Notes under the pieces: model-generated
What the model saw: only the letters and a program-made list of their open reading frames with translations
Databases searched by the model: none
What the model was told of the DNA's origin: nothing
Position numbers and translations under genes: made by a program
From: Ignelater luminosus
Lineage: Eukaryota > Arthropoda > Insecta > Coleoptera > Elateridae
Assembly: GCA_011009095.1 (NCBI GenBank)
Contig: VTPC01090938.1
Coordinates: forward strand, 1-64,000
Direction of reading: 5' to 3'
Length of the DNA stretch: 64,000 bases
In this document: positions 58,301 through 64,000 of the stretch, one piece after another
Position numbering within the stretch: the first letter of the stretch is position 1
Layout: each line of letters begins with the position of its first letter

Positions 58301-61300
58301 GGAAACGACATAATTGCAAGACGAGCAAAAACCACAAAGGCACATATCGGAATTAGATGTTGAACGTCAGCACAAGAATGAAGAATGACAACCGCCTTCA
58401 GCGGCCAAAAATTGATGGTGAACAATTTTGTTACTACACCCTACGCAATACCAATGCATAATGTTTTCGACCATTAGCTGAAATACGAAAGACTTTGGCT
58501 AAAAAGTATCTGAAGTTGCTTCGAATATGGTTGACTGTATTTTGAAGAGAATGTCTGGTGAAGCAGTGTAACAGGCTTGTGGGTAATAAATACTTGCGCA
58601 ATCTAACAAAAAGATTTTGTCACTTTAATATACAATATTTTGGTAAACAGGACATATCACATTTAATGTTACTCAACCCGCATGAAAGCCTCTTTTCCAT
58701 TATAGTTGGATAATGACTTCAAATTGGAATCGTTTGTTATAAAATAAGGCTATAGCAGAAACGCTATTATTTGTCTCGTGAGCTAGCCAGTGAAATGTTA
58801 ATTTTAAATCAGGAAACCTTTATTCAGACCTAAAGTCTGACTTGCTATCTACTTTAATTTCACGTTGAAAGATAGCAGTGTCATGTCCCAAAACAGAAAA
58901 CTTTTGGTCAGAATACTTTTTTATCGTATCGTAACCAGGACAAGAGGTGAAACGAGAAAACGCATTAATAGAAATTTGAAATCATAAGTAATATTACGTC
59001 TTGGTCAGCTTAGCTTGTAAATTACTTTATAAAAGCTAGCGAATGTCCAAAAACTTGCCGTATCAAATAGTCTTGGAACTTATAAAAAAATTAAGAGATT
59101 AAGAAGAGTTGCAAGTTGTTCAGCCCTTACAAATGTTCCGATTTCTTGATGTTCCACTTTATGCTTTTGTTATAAAGCCTCTGATTTTTGCATTCTGCCT
59201 TTGTCACTTTCAAACTAACTCGTCCTACTTAATTCAAGATTAACAAACAGATTATGTACAGAACATTAATGAATTAGTATTACAAACCCTTACAGATTAG
59301 AAAGTAAGTAAAAAGGGACAAATCTAAGTTAAACAACTTCTGACACGTCTGGAAATACTTCCATCCTTGCACACGTTGCTGTTGCTAAAAACCAAAGTGA
59401 CTTTTTTTATTTTGTTTTGAAAATATATTTTTGCTGTTAAGGTAATTTTCAGTTGGATTAGTGTTTTGGATTTTGATTATAAATAGCTACAGGATATGGT
59501 ATTGTGGAGAAAACAGACCCAGAATTCAGAGCAGGTGCCTAGAACCAAATCCACTGTTCGAGTTCAGACCTGCTTAATGTTTTAATCAGATGTCTCAGAT
59601 AATCCTAGAGGAAAAAACTGGTTCAAAGTAGGGGTAATAAAAATTTTTTCATCATTGATGGGCTAGTAGAGACTGGATCATGTATGGAATGTTAATTTTA
59701 AAATTGAAAATGAAACAAAAGAAAATACTGTTAATGAAAGGCTGTGAGAAAAGGAGAACTTTAATTGTGCCCTACACTACATCGGTTTCTAAAAAATGCT
59801 ATTTTATAGAGAAACATGCTATAATAAAACTCTACTTTAAGTTGATAGTAGTGGCACTGGCAACAATATGTTAAATATGATAACGAAATGAACTTTGGTT
59901 ACGATCAATGATTTATTGAATTATTACAAAAGTGGAAAGCTAAAAACGTTACTACCTATATTTTGTAAAACTCGTTACGGAAGTAATTATTTAATAAGTA
60001 TTCAAAAATAAATTTTACTGAAAGCTTCGGAAATTTATGTAATTTATGTCTATTCAGGCGTAGTCCGTCAAATGAACAGCTATTTAAAATCAGGAAAGTT
60101 ATTTCATAATTAAGTTTAAATAGTTAAGATGTTTATTCAAATTCTGCTCACGTTTATCTTTTATTAAACGTCAGTAATTAGAGAAAATTATAATATTATT
60201 GTCTTGAAGAAGAAAATATTTGAATTTACGTTTTAAGCAGCTGCTCTAGGCAGATTCCTGGTTATAGTAAGTTTCGCTGAGAATTGTAAATTTTAAAATT
60301 ACCTCGGCTTTAATTACATACGACTTACCTACTTTAAAAACTACTAGCCTACTTTGTGGAATTCCAGATTTTTAAAAGAAATTAATTAATGTACAGGATG
60401 TACCATACAATGGTTGGTATTATATTCTAGAATTAAAAGTAAAAGAAACAAATTGCATACGAATCTATCTTGAAAGGTGCTGAAAAAAACTTGAATGGCC
60501 TTTTTTGCTTAGAATTGAAATAAGAAACTACAATTTTTTTTCTTTGGCTGATCTACTATTACATAAAATTCTGTTATCATTACGTCAAGAATTGTTACAG
60601 TTCATCAAATGTAAACTTTGCACATGACTAACTGTGAATGAAGTTTTGTTGCTACGCTTCTTGGCGCTTGGGAAGTTAGCAGTAAATCTACAAAAGCTGA
60701 CTTGAAGTGCTTAAAGCAAGCTTAAAACGATCAGTTTGTGCTTTTCAAAAAGAAAGCTTGATCTTGAATGTTAGTTAATTCTTCAAATATGCTTTTCTTT
60801 TTCCAAGCAAGTTATTTGGATTTTAAGAATGTTTCAATATTTATTGAAGAGAACCTTAGTCGAAAGATTACATACTTATGTGATTTTGATTTCTAGATTA
60901 TTACGAGCAGAGGCTTAATTGGCAGAAATTTGAAAAACGCAATGTTTGCGTATTTATCTAACGAGTGTAAAACTGATTTTAGTAGCTGCACAAATTACAT
61001 AATGTGTTAGGAAAATTTACTAATTAACGAATCTTCCATACTAAGTTATTTATTTTTATAAACAACAATATATCGCCTTTTCGTTTTAAATCTTTTTGCC
61101 CTTGTAAATACATTATTTCCTTTTAGAATTAAGTTTAACGTTTTTGTCGAATATAAAAATCTGTAGTTTAATGCCCCCGACATTAACAGAGTTTATGTCG
61201 TGAAAACGTTAAAATTCTCTGCTACTCTATTGTGAACTGTTTTCTTAAATATTAGACTAGAGGCAAATTTTACCTCTAAATGCCTATTTTGCTGGTTGCA

Positions 61301-61934
61301 TTTATGCTATTTCGTAGAAATCTGAACCCTTATCTGATTTTATTACCTCTAAAGCTATAAATTTTGCCAGCTTGACAAGCATAAGTAAGGTTTATCGTTC
61401 TTGCAAACAACATATGCAAGATGCAAATTCTCGTTATGTCCCACCCTGGTTGCAATAGTTGATTGGATTGTCTAAACATACGATTCTTTCAATAACCAAT
61501 CATCTGCTAGTTTAACCCTCTTGAGGGGTTGGAATTGGCATTTGTCGCTTGAGAACTCGAGAGAGTCTTCCGTCAGCTACCGTCAAGTCAACACGCTTTT
61601 GCTGTGTTAACCCTAGTGGGTATTTGGAACTTAAGAAATCTCGTAATACCATGAAGTCGATACTTCTAACAAGGTGCACAGCCTGGGTGTAAATTGCGCG
61701 ATTGAACTCTGTCTTCGATCTATTAATTAATAATAATTCTCGGTAGGTTAAATACCAAATTTCGTATTCCCGCAAATGGACTCTCATTCATTATCGTACC
61801 GTATTCAAACTCTCTTTGTTGTTCGAATTTTTATACAAGATTCGTACTGCCGTACTCCACTCAGATATTTAAATAACTTAATTAAAATATCACATTACCG
61901 AGCATGTGAGAAAAACGCCCACACCTGTACATAT
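58301..61934. other. Unassigned AT-rich sequence
   Basis: No gene supported; the 91-codon minus-strand frame at 61512-61787 has no recognised motif. GTACAGGATGTACCATACAAT near 60391 resembles a degraded element end without a partner. Confidence 0.35.
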
Positions 61935-62004
61935 TTATGTGTTATCGTTGTAATATAAGTTGTATAACTTTATGTGTTATTGCTGTAATATAAGTCGTGC
62001 AAAA
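61935..62004 (+). repeat. Two-copy 35-bp tandem repeat
   Basis: Two adjacent units starting TTATGTGTTAT and containing TGTAATATAAGT, period 35. Confidence 0.75.
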
Positions 62005-64000
62005 GTGCCGCGAGTTCAGTGCACCGAATGCTAACAGCTAATCCTGCTTATAATCGGATTAGGTTTTGATAGGTAAATATCGCTACCTATTTTTATTATT
62101 TCTTTATGAAGAAGCATTATTGGCAAACCCCCAATTGCCAATATGTCGTCGCAATGGTTTGCGAACATTATCTACCACTTTATCTTCTCACCACCAATCT
62201 TCTCGAACTGGTGAAAGACTTGCGAACACCAGTTGCTATTAGCGAAAAACCTGTTGAACCGTTCACAGTGGTGACAGAACCGTTAAATTTATTTGCGCAT
62301 TATAAATTAGATTACATGTCGAATTATAGCGTAACTGCCGTGTTCTGAATTTTGATAACTTTTATTTGTTTACTCTTGATGAACAAGATTTGTATGTAAC
62401 TAGCATTTATCTTTGTTGTTTGTACATGTTAAAGATTATTAACGTAACACTTTGTTATTCCACAACTTTATTTGGATTGTCTTGTTTAACAATAACTTTA
62501 ATTAGAGTATTTGGCTTAACATATTATTTATCTATTTTTACGATCGAAAGCTTCGGCTCTATGCAACAACACCTGCAGGTGATGATTTTAAAGCTAAACT
62601 TTGCATCAATTATTGCCCCGTTTATTCTTGTTATTATTTATGCTTCTATCATAACAGAGCAACAAATCTGATCTCAAATATTTACGGTTATTTCATATTA
62701 TGTATGTCTTTTAAACCCTAAATATAGATACGTTTCGTCCGGTCTTGTTTGCCGTATATTTATTTGTTTTGTGTGCTTTGTTTATATAGTTCTAACTATT
62801 TATTTAGAATTGTGTTATGTTCCAATCGTGTAACCGGATTGCTGTAACCTTCTCTTGTATATTTATTTGTTTTGCAGTATGCTAATATATGTATTAACTT
62901 ACCTTGACCTTTTATTGTTTTGCGAGCATACTGATTTAATTACGGGGAACAGCTGCCCAGGAACCAGTGGCGTTGACTTCCTCACATGAGTACCTTACCT
63001 TAAATTTACTTTATGATAATAAGTATCTTATTAGGGTACAGTACAGTCTCTATTTTATTTCTTTGTGTAATATTCGAACCCGTGGTTCGACCCTGACTAA
63101 CATCTTGTCTGTTGACCTATATACGAAAGTCAGCTGTAAGGTCTTCTATTCAAAACTAGATCATCGTCATACAACTACAGCTGGCACCCTATTCACTTCA
63201 AAAACCCTAAGATTATCGTAACCGATGGGTTCTACCCGTAACAAATGCTAAGGTGAACAGAAGTAGTTATTGCTGCTGCTACTATTTTTGCTACCTTACA
63301 ATAATTTACATTTTCTGTCTGCTCATTTAAACGATTAATTGTAAAGAAGATCTGTTGGTTTGATACTTTAACATTATGAGACACATGGCAAACTAGACAG
63401 AATCGTTTATAGTCAAAAACATTAAATTATCGATTGATACTCTGTATAATTTAATTTGTCCTAAAGATGAAAACAGAGACAGAGAGAAATATAATTCTAA
63501 ACGAAATAGAAAAACTTATTGTTAAGCTTTATAGAATTTCCGATAACCAATGTACCAATCAATTAAGTTTAGATACTTCAAGACCGAAGGCGCTTAAAAC
63601 TCCACCACGAATAACCCAGCACACACTTACAGAGGATTCGTTGAAAAACTTTTCTCAAAGCATGCCTTGCTCTAAATTAATTCTGATACAATTTAAAGCA
63701 GAACAAAGTTGAAAAGTGAAACAGACATTTATAGTATTTTTATCAGCAAAATCTTTAACTACCCTTTTAGGATTGCACTTTTAAACGCAAGGAAAGTCTT
63801 CTAAACCAACATTTTTGGACGGTTAATGTTGCATCGTAAAATTTACGACCTGCTATTCAAAACATTCTTTGGAGTGATTTGCTGAATATATTTTAGGAAA
63901 TTATTGTACATCTCTAAACCTATTTTACATAAACATGTTGAGAGTGAAACCCACAGAAATACAACTTTTCAGAGTCATCTAGCTCTTTAGCATACTGTTT
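62005..64000. other. Unassigned sequence to the window end
   Basis: Several short plus-strand frames (62106-62348, 62366-62671, 63467-63712) are open but show no domain, no consistent splice sites and no motif I know. The last, starting MKTETERNIILNEIEKL, has the most protein-like composition and could be an exon, but nothing else supports it. Confidence 0.35.

Noticed and set aside
61512-61787. 91-codon minus-strand frame
   Set aside because: No recognisable domain and no neighbouring exon; cannot be told from chance.
62106-62671. Two adjacent plus-strand frames, the second hydrophobic like a membrane protein
   Set aside because: Hydrophobicity follows from T-rich codons; no conserved motif and no supporting splice sites.
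63060-63100. tRNA B-box-like string GGTTCGACCC
   Set aside because: No A box at the right distance and no cloverleaf could be drawn.

Overview
This window is AT-rich eukaryotic DNA and almost certainly arthropod, most likely insect. Three things point that way: a gt-ag intron between two exons of a conserved animal gene (MCTP), no bacterial-style gene packing, and an unusually high load of insect-type DNA transposons (mariner, Tc1, hAT, TTAA and TA MITEs) plus LINE debris. I cannot name the species.

The only host gene I can support is a plus-strand fragment of a multiple C2 and transmembrane domain protein (MCTP): two adjacent coding exons at 51180-51349 and 51525-51689, separated by a 175-bp intron. 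Together they make most of one calcium-binding C2 domain. The other exons are not recognisable here, so much of the right half of the window is probably MCTP intron.

The rest is mobile DNA and unassigned AT-rich sequence. From left to right: (a) 1343-4468, a TTAA-flanked MITE-like element holding a degenerate hAT (1827-4247) with 8-bp target duplications, which itself holds a TA-flanked MITE (3672-4163). (b) 17060-18562, a decayed IS630/Tc1-like transposase gene split by a jockey-type LINE that has a 5' inversion and a 12-bp target duplication. (c) 18888-20155, 31775-33070 and 48276-49507, three dead copies of one irritans-like mariner family; the second sits inside a LINE. (d) 25279-26553, a Mos1-like (mauritiana subfamily) mariner with perfect inverted repeats but damaged coding. 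(e) 29330-30611, a second decayed transposase of the kind in (b), split by a MITE. (f) 35444-37681, an element with terminal inverted repeats of about 360-370 bp and 8-bp target duplications, carrying a broken gene whose conserved blocks I recognise but cannot place in a named superfamily. (g) 46390-46830, a CR1/L2-like LINE remnant. (h) 52719-54036, a mariner with an uninterrupted 355-codon transposase, lying downstream of the MCTP exons. (i) 56011-57315, a dead Tc1 element. (j) 57793-58300, a 161-bp tandem array containing a 10-N gap that looks like an unmerged contig overlap.

The most novel candidate is the long-TIR element at 35444-37681. The best evolutionary records are the nested insertions at 1.3-4.5 kb, 17.1-18.6 kb, 29.3-30.6 kb and 31.0-33.4 kb, where insertion order can be read directly. 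No RNA gene, CRISPR array or multi-gene system could be supported.
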